Shown: positions 45,353 through 57,033 of the stretch, piece by piece
Position numbering within the stretch: the first letter of the stretch is position 1
How the letters are laid out: the number at the start of each line of letters is the position of its first letter
Assembly: GCA_020465985.1 (NCBI GenBank)
Contig: JAANYP010003248.1
Coordinates: forward strand, 315,001 to 379,000
DNA from: Centrapalus pauciflorus
Lineage: Eukaryota; Streptophyta; Magnoliopsida; Asterales; Asteraceae
Length of the DNA: 64,000 nucleotides
Direction: 5' to 3'
Translations under genes and position numbers: made by a program
The notes under the pieces: generated by a model
Database searches by the model: none
Told to the model about the DNA's origin: nothing
The model's input: only the letters and a program-made list of their open reading frames with translations

Positions 45353-47732
45353 TTAGTTTTTAATAATGATTTTACTTAAAATCTAAGAAAAAACTTGTCA
45401 GCAATGAACTTCATAAATTAATATTGAAATTGTATTTTTGCCATTTATGAAATCTCAAGATGTTTTTGTTTATAGTGTCTAAGATGTAAGAAATAACAAT
45501 GGAATGATTGATGATTCTTCATTCTTGTAACACTACTTATATTATAACATGTAATGAACGGTTTCCAATAAAAACCAAGGAAACTAAACTTATAGCACAT
45601 TATTATTATTTCATAGTATTTTTTTTATTCTATTATGGAAACAAAACGTTTATTAGTTGATCCCATTAAAGTTACATAAAAATTGAGTTTACATTCATTG
45701 TATGCATATAAACATTGAATTATCTCAAATTAAAACCGAGATGGTTTGATTCTATATCATTACAAGTTAATATTTACTTAAATAAAAATCATACTTCTAC
45801 ACAATTGAAACTAAAACATGAACTACGTCTAAGAACCAAACCTTACCAAACTCAAGGGCAACCCTAAATAAAAACCAAAATTTTTAACCAATTCAAGAAC
45901 CAAAATAGAACTATAAAATAGATCCTAGGAAATATTCAATTACCAAACTAGCTATTACAAATTGGAGCTGAATTAGAGAGAGTTTGAGATTGATTGATAC
46001 ATCGAATATTAACATATTGAAGTCAAGTGAAGCACTATTTTCGTGAGTTAAAGAAAGGACATGTCATCCAATGTAACCGTTTTAACCGGTAGCAACAAAC
46101 TATTTAAAAAAAACACTATTTTCGTGAGTTTAATTGGTTAATGCACATGTTAAATAACTTCATCAAAAAAATCTATAGTTTGATGGTTTTTTACGATAAC
46201 TTTCCTATTTTTTATGAACCAAATAAGGTGGCAAGACTTGTTTAAATGTTAATATGGCATGCTTGGTTTGTGAATTCAGGAAGAATCTATTAGAATTTGA
46301 CAAAATATTTTATTTGATCGTCATTTTTAGCTGTCTAACTTAAGGAATTGAAACTCCATTACTAACTTAAGGAATTGAAACTCCATTCATCTAAAAGATT
46401 CAGTAATTGGTAAGAATCTATATTTCATAAGGGGAGGAGGAGGAATTATAAATTTCATCACTCTTTAATGTTAAATGAGTCTTTTCACATCGTTAAATAC
46501 ATCATTAAAAATTTATTGAGTGAGAGATTAATGGGGTTGGATGATGAGTTTGATTCAATTAATACTAATCATATAATGAGTGAGATTAATGACATAACCA
46601 TGTTTAAAACATATATTCTCAGGTTTGAAAGAACAAATGAGTAGCCTCCATCTTAAAGCTCTCTCTCTCTCTCTCTCTCATCGAATTTGTTGTGTGATTT
46701 TTCTTGATATACTTCATCACTGAGTTTGATTTTTCTGCTATACTTCATTACTTTATCATTAAGTTTCTTTTTTTTATTATTGTATTTTGTTTGATTTTTA
46801 TAGTATTTTTGTGCTTGCTATAATCTATTTATTTTTTCTATTAAAAATCAATGGTTTTAATATTTAGATTGTCTCTTTTCAAACAAAAAGCTAATGACAT
46901 TAGTTAAAACATTATCATTAACATTTGATGAACTAATTGCAAGTAATCCTTTTCATCAGTGGCAGTGTTTGATGGCCCGAAATTAACTTGCCTTCGCCAA
47001 AAGGCTTCATCTCTAAAAGCCCTGCTCACGAGACGTCCCTCTCGCAGTAGAGTTCCAAACCTCGCCTCGCTCTCGTGACATGTTATGTTTCCCATATGTA
47101 TCTTTCTTCTTCCCCTTTGTCCTTGCTTGGCTAGTGTGCTTTGAAAGCAGTGATTCATTTTGAAATCCGATAGAACATATATATATTTTGCAGTTATCTC
47201 ATCTATATATCGTTACAATTGATTTGTTTGTTGATTTTCTAATTGAAGTTTGAAAGTAATAGATAAAATACTTTCATTATTTTTGACGTAAATTGATCTT
47301 GATGTTAGTATACATTTCGAAATACAAAAGTGTCATACAAAAAAAACTGTTAAAGAAGCTTCTAAATTATTTTCAATAACAACATACGAAAATTAAAAAA
47401 AATAGAAATGAATCAAGGACATGCAGATCATTAAACATAACATATTCACATCCAACAGATTTGTAAATCAAACACAAAACAACGATACTTTGCAAATTTG
47501 ATGGTTTTTGATAGATTTCATTCGTTAATAAAATATTTTACGAAAAGAATACAATAATAAATAATTATAAAAAAAAAGAGGGGAAATGTATGTTATTGTG
47601 AGATGAGAGGACAGGAATTAAGAAATAATTAGGTTATTTGGTATTGGTATGCATAGAGCAGCTTAAACCCAACTTGCTGACTTTGTAATTCGTATGATGA
47701 TTGGATACCTGTTTTTAACCCCTCCACTTATA
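45285..47732. other. Intergenic DNA, no confirmed gene
   Basis: Contains (GT)n plus poly(T) at 45318-45354, a CT microsatellite at 46658-46680 and a GC-richer patch at 46930-47160. The minus-strand frame over that patch (46904-47158, about 84 codons) begins NHCFQSTLAKQGQRGRRK; I do not recognise it. Possible decayed gene or organelle-derived piece. Confidence 0.45.
46335..46387. repeat. 27-bp perfect tandem duplication
   Basis: CTAACTTAAGGAATTGAAAC followed by TCCATTA is repeated head to tail with no mismatch over about 26 bp, a recent slippage or repair duplication. Confidence 0.9.
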
Positions 47733-47942
47733 ACTTAACACTTGTATTACCCACACGTGTCTCTCTGGTCCCTCTCTCCTCTAGTCTTCCTTCATCCTAA
47801 AAGAAGCTTCCAAAAATATAACCCCAACACACTTACGAGCCCTAATCCCCCCTCTCTCTACCCAACTACTATACTTTGCTGGATCCCTTTCAATTTCTTC
47901 AATTTTCAACTCCAAAGTCAACTTCCCTACTTCATCAATCAG

Positions 47943-48291
47943 GTTTGTATACTCTTTTCTCTTTGATTTTTTTTTTTTTAAATTTTTTCCATTGCTTGAT
48001 TCTCTATTCAATTCCCGTTTCTGGAATGCCTGCCATTCGATCATCACGTTTATGTTTTGTATTCTATTTGTTGCTTCTTTGTTTTTCGTTTACTTTGATT
48101 GTGTTGACGGAGGTTTTTGAGGGTTGATTAAATCTCTCGCCTCCCAATTGTATCGTTTTGTGTTGGAGCTGTATTGCGGAACGATTAATGGGATTGGATG
48201 TTGAATATGATTCAATTAAGTCTTGAGAAGTTTTGATTGAGTATGGGGATTTATTTATTTATTTGTTTTTTCTTTTTTTTTTTTTGGGCAG
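47943..48291 (+). other. Predicted 5'UTR intron of the ADA1-like gene
   Basis: CAATCAG/GTTTGT at 47942/47943 looks like a donor and T-rich TTTTTTGGGCAG/AA at 48291 like an acceptor. The upstream exon (about 47770-47942) is CT-rich with a TCTCTCCTCTAG pyrimidine patch, as in plant leaders. Inferred without transcript support; a second AG at 48301 is also possible. Confidence 0.6.
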
Positions 48292-48388
48292 AAATTCGCA
48301 GGTCTGGTTATAACTAGCTAGTACCGCTGACTTCTGCTTACTGAAGTCAAAGTGCTGAGTTTAGTTTTTATCAGAAGCTTTCTTGAGG

Positions 48389-48468
48389 ATGTGGTTGGTG
48401 ATTTTTTTTCGGAATTATTGTTCGTCTTTTAAATGGGTGAAGATGTTTTGATGATTGCGAGATATTGA
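48389..48468 (+). promoter_or_regulatory. Two overlapping upstream ORFs in the ADA1-like leader
   Basis: An ATG at 48389 opens a 20-codon uORF ending TGA at 48451. A second ATG at 48433 opens an 11-codon uORF ending TGA at 48468. The main ATG is at 48482, only 13 nt further, so translation probably depends on leaky scanning or reinitiation. Effect is inference. Confidence 0.6.
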
Positions 48469-48481
48469 AGAAATATTGAAA

Positions 48482-49516
48482 ATGCCTGCGGTTCGGCATT
48501 GTTCTAGAATTGATACTTTTGAGCTGAAGGTTCAGATGGAAAGGAGGCTTGGTACACAAAAGTTTGAGAGGTACTTCAGTCTGCTTACAAGATACCTGAG
48601 TCTTAAACTTGGAAAATCAGAATTCGATAGGCTCTGCATCCGTTTGATTGGTAAGGAGAATGTCAGTCATCACAATGAACTCATTAGAGCAATCCTGAAA
48701 AATGCCACTGTTTCCAAGATACCTCCTCCAAAGCAAGTCAAACGCGACGGCCTGTTGCCTTTGAAAGATCCTAATGGCATCGATCCAAGAAGTGGACTTC
48801 AGTCTCTCTGCAGAGATGTATTCCCTCAATCCCCCAGAAAAGGAAGAACCCCGAATCTTCGTGAAAGAAAGTTTAAGGATACACGGAGTCCTCTGGCAGT
48901 TAACGGGAAGACTCATATTGCTGAAGATTTGGCAGCAACAAAGGGTCAAGAACAAGAAAGTGCTAACGAGCTGCTCTCTTTAGGTAGAAATCCATCAAAT
49001 GACATTAATTCTTTGAAAGATGGAGAAGAAGTGGAGCAGGATGCATTAAGCCCCTCTATTTATAGAAGAATCCCAGTTACAGCTCCATATGGCATTACCA
49101 TACACTCAAACAAAACACGAAAAGTGCTATGTAGTGGTTCAGGATCTGCTTATTACACTGAAACTTGTCATTATAGTGGTCAGTTACCGCCAAAAAATTA
49201 TTTGGAGAACAGATTGAAACAGAAGTTGAAATTGAAGGGCTTGGATATCTCTATGGACTGCGTCAACTTATTGACTAACGGACTGGAGTCTTATTTGAAG
49301 AGGGTTGTAAAACCAAGTCTAGAGTTAGCTGGCTCAAGGTCTTTACACATGCCGGGAAAAAGGTTCACAACATCAATGTTAGATTTCCGGGTGGCAACAG
49401 AGTCCAACCCCATGGTGCTTGGAGAGGATTGGCCTATACAACTCGAGAATATTAATTTGTTTGCTCTTGATCAGTCAGCTGGTTATGACAATAGTCTCAA
49501 GTTCATGGAAGAGTAA
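48482..49516 (+). CDS. ADA1: SAGA complex subunit ADA1-like (SAGA-Tad1 domain) transcriptional coactivator
   Basis: A single-exon CDS of 344 aa. The first in-frame ATG is 48482; the frame is also open from a TTG at 48455 after a TGA. The N-terminal SAGA-Tad1 region reads RHCSRIDTFELKVQMERRLG, then QKFERYFSLLTRYLSLKLGKSEFDRLC and NELIRAILKNA, as in the plant homologues of yeast Hfi1/Ada1, the core scaffold of the SAGA histone acetyltransferase complex. A Ser/Lys-rich linker with CRDVFPQSPRKGR follows. The conserved C-terminal part has the PPKNYLENRLKQKL, LDISMDCVNLLTNGLESYLK and FALDQSAGYDNS blocks. Length is close to Arabidopsis members (about 290-410 aa), which are also intron-poor. Nuclear role inferred from family. 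Confidence 0.92.
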   Translation: MPAVRHCSRIDTFELKVQMERRLGTQKFERYFSLLTRYLSLKLGKSEFDRLCIRLIGKENVSHHNELIRAILKNATVSKIPPPKQVKRDGLLPLKDPNGIDPRSGLQSLCRDVFPQSPRKGRTPNLRERKFKDTRSPLAVNGKTHIAEDLAATKGQEQESANELLSLGRNPSNDINSLKDGEEVEQDALSPSIYRRIPVTAPYGITIHSNKTRKVLCSGSGSAYYTETCHYSGQLPPKNYLENRLKQKLKLKGLDISMDCVNLLTNGLESYLKRVVKPSLELAGSRSLHMPGKRFTTSMLDFRVATESNPMVLGEDWPIQLENINLFALDQSAGYDNSLKFMEE

Positions 49517-51449
49517 TATATTGTTGGATTTTAAAGCAAAAGTGCAATTGGGTGAAGTTCTTGTGTGGTTGAAGAGTAGGAAACAACAAAAGTTTTGGAT
49601 AAAAACCAGTTAGGTTGTATATACATCTCAGTGCTGATTCTTCAGGGCAGGGCTGCTGTCCAGTGAAGTATAATGTTATGAACACTTTGTAAGATTTCTG
49701 GCCGCTTCAAAAATATCCTAGTGGCATTCTTCAATTAATATAGTTTACGCAACTTTATTTTTTTTTCCATCAGTTGATATAACTTACATTATTGAGTTGA
49801 CAAAGCATTAATATTAAAGTCAAATTATTAGCCCCTTGAAAGTTATAACAGTCCTTTATCCCAAATGAGGATGAATACAATTCTATTAAAAGGATGATTG
49901 ATATTGTTGATTACTATGCCTTTGGGCCCAATGATCCGCATCTACTCTTTATCTTATTGCAAGTGTTCCTCTAGTTATCCTTCCATCTTTCATGGGTGGT
50001 TTCAGATAAAACTTTTAACATATCTCACATGATAAATTTGTAGTTAACTGCAACCTTGCTCCTCACCTCACATTATGAAGGATTTTTTTTAAGTTGGAAA
50101 GACTTGTTGGATTAAATGTTATAAAACTTATAAGTATTATTAAGTATTATTATTGTTGTAATTATGTTAATTAAAGTACTCTAATATTACCGGTATTAGG
50201 ATAAAACCGGTTGGTAGTTGTCATGTAACTGTCATTTGCACAGTTGCATCTATTCTGAAAGTTTGTGTCTGTTGACACTTAGGAATGTATATATATATGT
50301 AATCGTGACTCTATTGTATGTAGTGTGATTTCATAATTAAAGATATAAGTTTAGTAAAATATGTGTTCTGTTTTTTCCTTTTCTGTTACCCGAGACCATG
50401 AAGAACAGCAGTAGTATTCTTGATGAATTCAACAAGTGTTATGCATCTGAGTGTGATGATCCGTATGCAAAAAGAGTATTGATGAACCTGGGGACGATTA
50501 GACCCAACAAGACTTCCAATGTCTTTCCTTGTTATTCTAGGAGGCTTTAATGCCAATGAATATCTGTTTGGATTGTGCAATTATTTATAGATTGCAAATC
50601 AAGAAAAAGCTTTGGTTTTGCAAGAGGTTTGGGACTTTGGGTGGCATGGCAAGCACTACATCTGTGCAAGCAGGATTGACCAATCGTGTAGATCTTGAAT
50701 CATCAACTGACGTGAGAAAAACGAAATCTATTCCAGGTAAAAAGATATTTATTTCTTCTTTTGTGCCTTGCTTCCTTTTTATTTTCTCAAAAAAATAAAA
50801 AAAAAGGAATAGGAAGAAAGCAACAAAGCCTTTATTTGAAGGTCATCAGCCATCAACACCCCCAGTAGTTTTCAGACTTCTTGTATATGAGTAGTGACCA
50901 AGTTATTTTCTCTAATTCATTCTCTTTTTCGGCACCTCTGTTGGGAACATTCATTATCTTTGTGTATAGATGTGTGTGTGTGTGTTTGCTTTTTCTTTCT
51001 TTCTTCTTTTTTTTTGGGTTTTGGGGGGGTTGGGGGTCCTACTTTTAGGGGGCTTAACAAAACAGGTATGTTGGTTATGTCAGTCTTCCCCTTTACGGAT
51101 TTATCCTTTTGCTGTATGGTTTTCCGTCTATAAATAGGTTATCTTCCATTAATGTATTAGTACTACAGAACTCGTGAAAGCCGATCAAATTCTAACAGTA
51201 GCAATTGCATAAAGACAAATTACTAAACATGGTTATTATTATGTGTTACCATCTTTGATGATATTGAAACCATCAATGAAAGTTTGCTTCTCGTGAAGCA
51301 GTTGTAATACTTTGCAGAAAAGTAAGAAAAAATATGGAAAATTGCGATATTTTTTGACGGAGGAAATGTTTGGCTCTCCGGTATACTTATTTTCATAGTT
51401 TGAATAAAATTTCATGTATTAGCTTGGTGATGCGATTTATGATTTGACG
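49517..51449. other. ADA1-like 3' region and intergenic DNA with a possible LTR
   Basis: 49517-49760 is probably 3'UTR. 50105-50390 starts TGTTGGATTAAATG and has a TATA-like TGTATATATATATG followed by LTR-like leader wording; it may be a solo or truncated LTR, but no partner or primer-binding site was found. 50582-50742 looks exon-like between AG and GT (GTLGGMASTTSVQAGL) but I do not recognise it. 50985-51050 contains a (GT)n, poly(T) and G-run oddity. Confidence 0.4.
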
Positions 51450-52754
51450 TCAATTAAACGCAGAACAATCTCGCCTGATGTTCCCATTTCGGCCCGTCTT
51501 GACACCAACCCGACCTAGTTTAGTCATAGCTGCAACAAATGCATTGTTGAAAGCTTTTGGGTTGGACGCCCAGGCATTCACAGTCGGTTTTGACCTCGAG
51601 TCAGTGAAGAGAACCTGGTCAGAAGTAAACAGTCCTTGTCCTTGCTGCAGATTCTTGTAGTACACGTTGTCAAAAGTTCTTGGTGTGTTTGGATCCATGT
51701 TTATAGCTATCCTTGGGTCAACGTTCTTCGGACACTGTTGCTGCAATTGGGTCGCGTAACTTGGATTTAGAGTTGGATCCACTGGAGTCTGTTTGCTAAA
51801 GTTGTATATCCTGTTTGCGAACTGGTTGCAGTGGGAGAACCCAAGGGTGTGTGCACCTGGACGTGGTAACTAGCTCAGATCGTTTTCATCACGTATCTCA
51901 CAAGATCATAAAACATCTTACGCTAATTTCAAATATCGAGCAGTAGTGTTGATTTTATATATGATCAAAAAGCTCATTTTTTTTCTGTGTTGTTATTGCA
52001 GGAACTTCTTCGTTGTTACCTGAGAGGGCAATCATGTCGGCCTGAGTTAAGCCATTAGCAGCAAACAAAGCATTGAGCTGATTCAAATTCTGGTTTGGTT
52101 TGGGCAGCTTCCCACTCACACTAGCTGCCGTTGAACTCAGCCCGTCTAATCTTCCCAGCTCCACCGGATACGATGGGCCCCCAGCCTGCATACATTATTT
52201 CATAAATCATTATGTGTCAATGTTGGCCTTAACTTGCAGGAAATATAAACTGTTCATACGCACGATTCTGACGACTTCCCGTGTAGCCATGGTGAGAATA
52301 TCAGCACACGACACCTTATTTTTGCAACTCGGAACAGCATCAACAGCTGCTTTCGCTTTGATAACCGTATCAAAACCGTCTCCAGCCAATGACAGGTTAT
52401 CCGGGTGGTCTTTCTCTGCTGTGTTGGATCCCCTGGATGCTATCATAACCGAAGCATCACACCCCTAGTTTTTTAAACCCAAAAACAACACATTACAAAC
52501 TTCAACCGTACTCCAATTACCCGCAAACAAAATGAACGTACCTGGACGAAGCAATCATGGAAGAACAAACGAAGAGTTCCAGGGATGGTGACGAAAGTTT
52601 GTTTAACCTTTGCTTCGACAGCTTTACGTACGATGGATTCGACATTGGGACAGACGTTTGCATAGTAATTCTGTTTGAGTTGAGCATATGCTAAGTTTGG
52701 GAAGATAAGAAGAGAGCAGAGAGCTAGTACTTGAATAACAGTGACCCGACCCAT
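51450..52754 (-). CDS. Class III secretory peroxidase
   Basis: Haem peroxidase of the plant secretory pathway, using H2O2 on phenolic or other wall substrates. Four exons (52542-52754, 52264-52464, 52020-52185, 51450-51856) join in phase to 987 nt, 328 aa. The first ATG is at 52754; the two codons before it, TTG and ATC, are not starts. A signal peptide (VIQVLALCSLLIF ... AYA) is cut before QLKQNYYANVCPNVESIV. The distal haem site is RLFFHDCFVQGCDAS; the proximal ligand is in GAHTLGFSHC. All eight conserved cysteines are visible (NVC, HDC, QGC, PSC, SC, SHC, QQC, RDC at the C-terminus). The three introns sit at the family's usual places. It resembles Arabidopsis PRX16/45/73-type enzymes by memory. 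TATTTATTAAA about 60-70 nt upstream is a TATA candidate. Confidence 0.96.
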
Positions 52755-53044
52755 GATCAAAATCTATGTGGCTTGTCTTTGTTATTTGTTTGAGCTAGCA
52801 AGTACTAAGATTTAATAAATACAGGAGGGAGGCCAAAGGCATCAAAAGCGAAGTTGTCTTTACTCACTAAGCCAGCTGTTACGGGAATATTTTGTTTTTC
52901 AGTGAAAACTGAAAACTGAAAAGTAATTAATTTATCATCTTGTATTCTTATAGTTTTCTTTTACATTCCCATTGGTCAATAATGGGGTCCTAAAAAGGTT
53001 CTTGTATATATCATGGGTTAATTTACAAGAAATAACAATATATT
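52755..53044 (-). promoter_or_regulatory. Peroxidase upstream region
   Basis: On the minus strand CTGTATTTATTAAATC (about 52810-52825) is a reasonable TATA box and leads into a short leader. Beyond it lies a foldback transposon starting 290 bp from the ATG. Confidence 0.45.
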
Positions 53045-53536
53045 TTAATTAAGGGATCTCAACTTGTCAAGTTTTTATGATTAAATCCCAAACCATTTTA
53101 ACTAAAAATCAGTAAATCAGGGGTTTATCAATGGTTAACCGGTTGAAACCGGTTATTAATCCCGTGGACCGATAAATAACCTACGTGGAGTAAATTTAAT
53201 TGTAAAAACCGGTTGCCAAGTATTACACGTCATTTAAACACTTGTTGATGATGTAATCCCGTTTAAAAATTACAATTAAAAATTATCAGCGCGGGTTTAA
53301 ATGATGTGTAATACTTGGCAACCGGTTTCAACAATTAAAACTTATTCCACGTAACTTATTTACCGGTCCACGTAGGATTAATCACCGGTTTCAACGGGTT
53401 ACTTATTGATAAAACCTTGATTTACTGATTTTTAGTTAGTTCCGGGTTTTCAATGTAACAAAAAATGATTTGGGGTTTTAATCATAAAAAACTGACAAGT
53501 TAATGCTTTTTTGCGCAATTATCCCTTTAATTAAAA
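53045..53536. mobile_element. Complete foldback element, 'ACCGGTTTCAACCGGTT' family (copy C)
   Basis: The element runs from TTTAATTAAGGGAT to the mirror ATCCCTTTAATTAAA. The arms (about 200 bp each) contain TCAACTTGTCAAGTTTTTAT / ATAAAAAACTGACAAGTTAA, AACCGGTTGAAACCGGTTAT / ATCACCGGTTTCAACGGGTT and TTGCCAAGTATTACACGTCA / TGTGTAATACTTGGCAACC. The loop is AACACTTGTTGATGATG. It defines the family whose halves occur at 7625-7877 and 11231-11515. It sits 290 bp upstream of the peroxidase ATG. Confidence 0.85.
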
Positions 53537-55205
53537 CTCCTGAGTCCTGATTATAGGATATTTTACAAGTTTTGAAATTATAAATTAATGAATTGTCAAC
53601 TTGATGATTAAATTGGTAGGAAAATATTTAAAGGTGTGGGTTAGCACGTCGTTGCTTAGTAACAACTATGCTGAGTTCATACATAATTTTTATTATTTAT
53701 TACAAAAATTGAAGTTTCGGGTAAGCCGATGACCCGATCAATTAATGAAGGGTCCAAACCTTTAAACGTGGATGTGAATGTGATGTGAAGAGAATGGAAT
53801 GGTACACACTACACATGAGTATTGAAATTTGAACAAGATTATTCTTTCAAACTTTCAGTGATAGATAATGGCAATTCGGTGTCGTTTTGGAAACAACACC
53901 ATGTGTTTGCGTCGCAGACTCAAAAAAGTCAATGCAGGTTCTTGCTTCACGGCGGCTGGGCCTTTTGTTATATCTTTCGTGCCGCCGGCACCTTTGTTTG
54001 TATCACCAAGACACCAACCTCCTTTTTCTTTATTTATATTTATGGATTGTGGATATGATAAGGAGATCTATTGATTATCTAATGGGTTAGTATATTTACA
54101 CCCTATGATGGGATAGAAAATTTGTTAGATTGACCTTGAAAAATGGAATGGTAAAATCTGTCAATTTTCTATTGGCTAAATAGTTATAAAAAAACTATAA
54201 TATAGTAATAATGATGGGGTAGAATTAAACATTTATGGGGTGAAAATAGTAGCACCCCTGTCTAATAGTCATAACAAATTAATATGTATTGTATATTAAA
54301 CAAACGTAAACATTTACTAATATTTGGATCAATTTAAAAATGAAAGGTCTTGATTAATTTCATATCTAACACTTGCAAGATATTGAAAATCATTTATTAT
54401 TGAAAAGGCAAAAACAATTGTAAAATACATAGGGGTGGCTTAATTATTGGATTTTAATGTCTTCTAAAAAGGATCCTCACAAGTTTCAACTTCTTGATTG
54501 AAATTTTTTTTAGGTATTATAGTTTTGGGTTAATTGCTGAAAATAACAACATTAAAGATGAAAAAAAATAGTATGAAATTTCATTATCTTTCCAACTTTT
54601 TGATTCAACCCATATTGGTAAGAAAATAAGAGAATTGAAATTTATACTAAACTTCATTCCCTATTCTTTTTCATTGAGAATTATATGCTCTTGTCACATA
54701 ACAAAAAAACTTAGAATTCTATTTCATTTTTTTTCCACCATACCAAACACCCCCTTAATAGTACGTCACATTAACGTCCACCTAAAAGACGAATTGATGG
54801 CACTCTTGCAACCATTTAAAAACGCCATGAATGGTCAAATACCTTTTTTAGATACATTTTAAAATATGAATAGACGAATATAACATTACTTTATGCACAA
54901 ACATCACCTAAGCTCTAGTTCAATAATTTGATTGTTAGATCTATATGAATATCACTCAGAAAATAAAGGCTCGGGTTTAGCCATTTTTGGGATGAATTAT
55001 TCTTCACATGACATCAATATTCATTTAAGATAAATAATTAATTCCATTTTGTTAGTTATTAATTATTATTTTATTGTAACGATAAACATATTATGAATAT
55101 ATATGACAAATAATAATTATTATTTATCAATCTAGAATTTGTATATTTTGTTATTATTAGTTTCTGCATATGATGGTGAATTTAGTGTGTTCAATAAATT
55201 TAGGT
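53537..55205. other. Intergenic DNA, no confirmed gene
   Basis: 53840-54040 is GC-richer, with three overlapping frames (53822-54090) that each lack a domain; CGTTTTGGAAACAACACCATG and GCCGCCGGCACC occur there. It may be a decayed gene or TE fragment. The rest is AT-rich. Confidence 0.4.
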
Positions 55206-55620
55206 TTTTTTTTTAATATCAAAAGATAGAACCAGTCAGGAGCTTTGGCAACGCCATCACCCCCGAAAGGAACACCAGCAACTTTTATTAGTAACCGAAA
55301 AGCTAGCAAGGAACTAGCAAAAGCTTACAGAGCAAGAAAAGAAATAAAAAAAAGAGGGGTAAACAACCCATAAAGACCACAAAAGAAACTTACAATTTGC
55401 TCTAAATTTAAGCCACGAGAAAAGATTTGTTTTCAAATCATCAATAATTGACGCAACATCGGAACTTCCATTGTTGAACACCTTCGCATTTCTAGCTTTC
55501 CAAATAAACCATATCACACTCTCAACTATAGATTCCAAAAATAATTGCCTTTATTTCGATTTCCCAGAAGCAACCACACCTTTAATTAATTGATCCAGCG
55601 ACTGGTGCAGAAAATTGAGG
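55206..55620 (-). pseudogene. LINE 3' end, minus strand
   Basis: The minus strand reads VIWFIWKARNAKVFNNGSSD, the tail of the RT zinc-binding region (compare WFIWKLRNSKVF in the LINE at 36190). A 3'UTR with CTTGCTAG follows, and then a run of ten A residues (plus-strand T at 55206-55215). It is truncated at its 5' side near 55620, leaving only the last 400 bp. Confidence 0.8.
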
Positions 55621-55660
55621 ATGTCACACCAAGACAATAATTTAGGTGATTGAACTAATT

Positions 55661-55857
55661 TCAAATGGATTTAATGGTAAGCTTAAAAAACTAATTAATT
55701 ACTATGTGCGGTATTAATGTTCATAAAAGCTACATGATTTCCGAACCCAACTAAAGAGATCAAATGGATTTATTGTTAATCTTCAAACGGATCGATTACT
55801 AGCAGCAATATTAATATTCATAATAGCTATATTCTTACTAAACCAACTAAAGAGGAA
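55661..55857. repeat. Two-copy tandem repeat, period about 99 bp
   Basis: TCAAATGGATTTAATGGTAA ... CATAAAAGCTACATGATTTC ... CCCAACTAAAGAGA is followed directly by a diverged second copy TCAAATGGATTTATTGTTAA ... CATAATAGCTATATTCTTAC ... ACCAACTAAAGAGG. Confidence 0.8.
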
Positions 55858-57033
55858 GGTGAAGAGGAGTATGTCCAAACAAGGTTAAGGGTAAATTTTA
55901 ACATCAACGTTGGAACTAGTCTCGTCTTAAAAAGTGTTTGTTGGTTGGTTTAATTTCCGGTCCAGTTTACAAAATCATGGTCAAAAGGACAAGTTTTCTT
56001 ATTTTAAAAAGCAAACAGTCTTTTATCCCATCTTGAAGACCTTTATGTCATTTTTTATTTTGTAGACATTTGCAGACATGAACACTTTTCTTTTATTTAT
56101 AACATCTTAAAAAACAGATAGCACTTAAATCATTTTTTTACATTACAAAGAAAAATAGTAATACGTTGGAAAGAAACAACACGTTTAGGATTAATGGATT
56201 ATGTCTAAATTGTAATATGATAAAGCTGACAAACTTGTGGAAACGAGGAACATAATGTTCACTGTCAAACCATATATTAAAATTTAGTAGTAAATATTTA
56301 GGTATTATTTGTCTTTTAAAATGTCTTTTTTTTTCATTCGTTGAATAAAAGATGACCAAAAGCTTAAGATACATAATAAGAAAATTGTTTGTTTTATAAT
56401 TAAAAATTTATCTATTTGAGAATAATGCTATAGTTTTATTAAAAAAATTAATTAATTGATTGTTAAATCGATACACAATTTTTGATAATTCTAAATTATT
56501 TGATAAAATTTTGTAACAGAACTAAACATTTCATTCATTAGATAACAAAATTAAATCAAAAGACGCATGTTCTATTAAATAAACCAACCTTTTTAACTTG
56601 TGACCGTATTCTAGTTATAGAAATTACTTTTGTCTAACACAATAAGTCTATAACCTATTAACTAATAATGTGATTATAGACAACTTATATATAAACACTT
56701 GTAGGATCCATTATCAAAATGATCGTTGCTAGAATGCATGCCTGTTTCTGTTGTTTTATTTTATTTTCCTGATATAGATTGTGTTTGGTTTTGGATCCTT
56801 TGGTTTACCAGAGCTTGTTCTGGATGTTGGTTTTGACAAATACTATTGTAATTTTGTTATAACTAGTTTCTTTGGGCTTTGTGTGTTAAATTGGGTGTTT
56901 TCATAAAATTATCAAGGAACCTCTTTATCCAAATATATATAAATGACTTTAGGGTTCAAGTCTTACTATGCAGTGCATCAAGAGGTACCACTTTTGAAAA
57001 AATAATTTTTTTATTAAATACTTTAAGAGTAAA
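55858..57033. other. AT-rich intergenic DNA with a broken MITE arm
   Basis: No gene is seen. 56969-57025 (TGCAGTGCATCAAGAGGTAC then CACTTTTGAAAAAATAATTT) is one arm of the foldback family at 35648-36000 and ends next to the Helitron that begins at 57034. Confidence 0.5.

Noticed and set aside
48617..48955. Minus-strand frame opposite the ADA1-like CDS
   Set aside because: Antisense shadow of a conserved coding exon.
50105..50390. Possible solo LTR (TGTTGG start, TATA-like run)
   Set aside because: No CA end, target duplication, primer-binding site or second LTR could be located, so it is mentioned only as a possibility in the intergenic entry.
51478..52468. Plus-strand frames opposite the peroxidase exons
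   Set aside because: Antisense shadows; the minus-strand exons encode every expected peroxidase motif.
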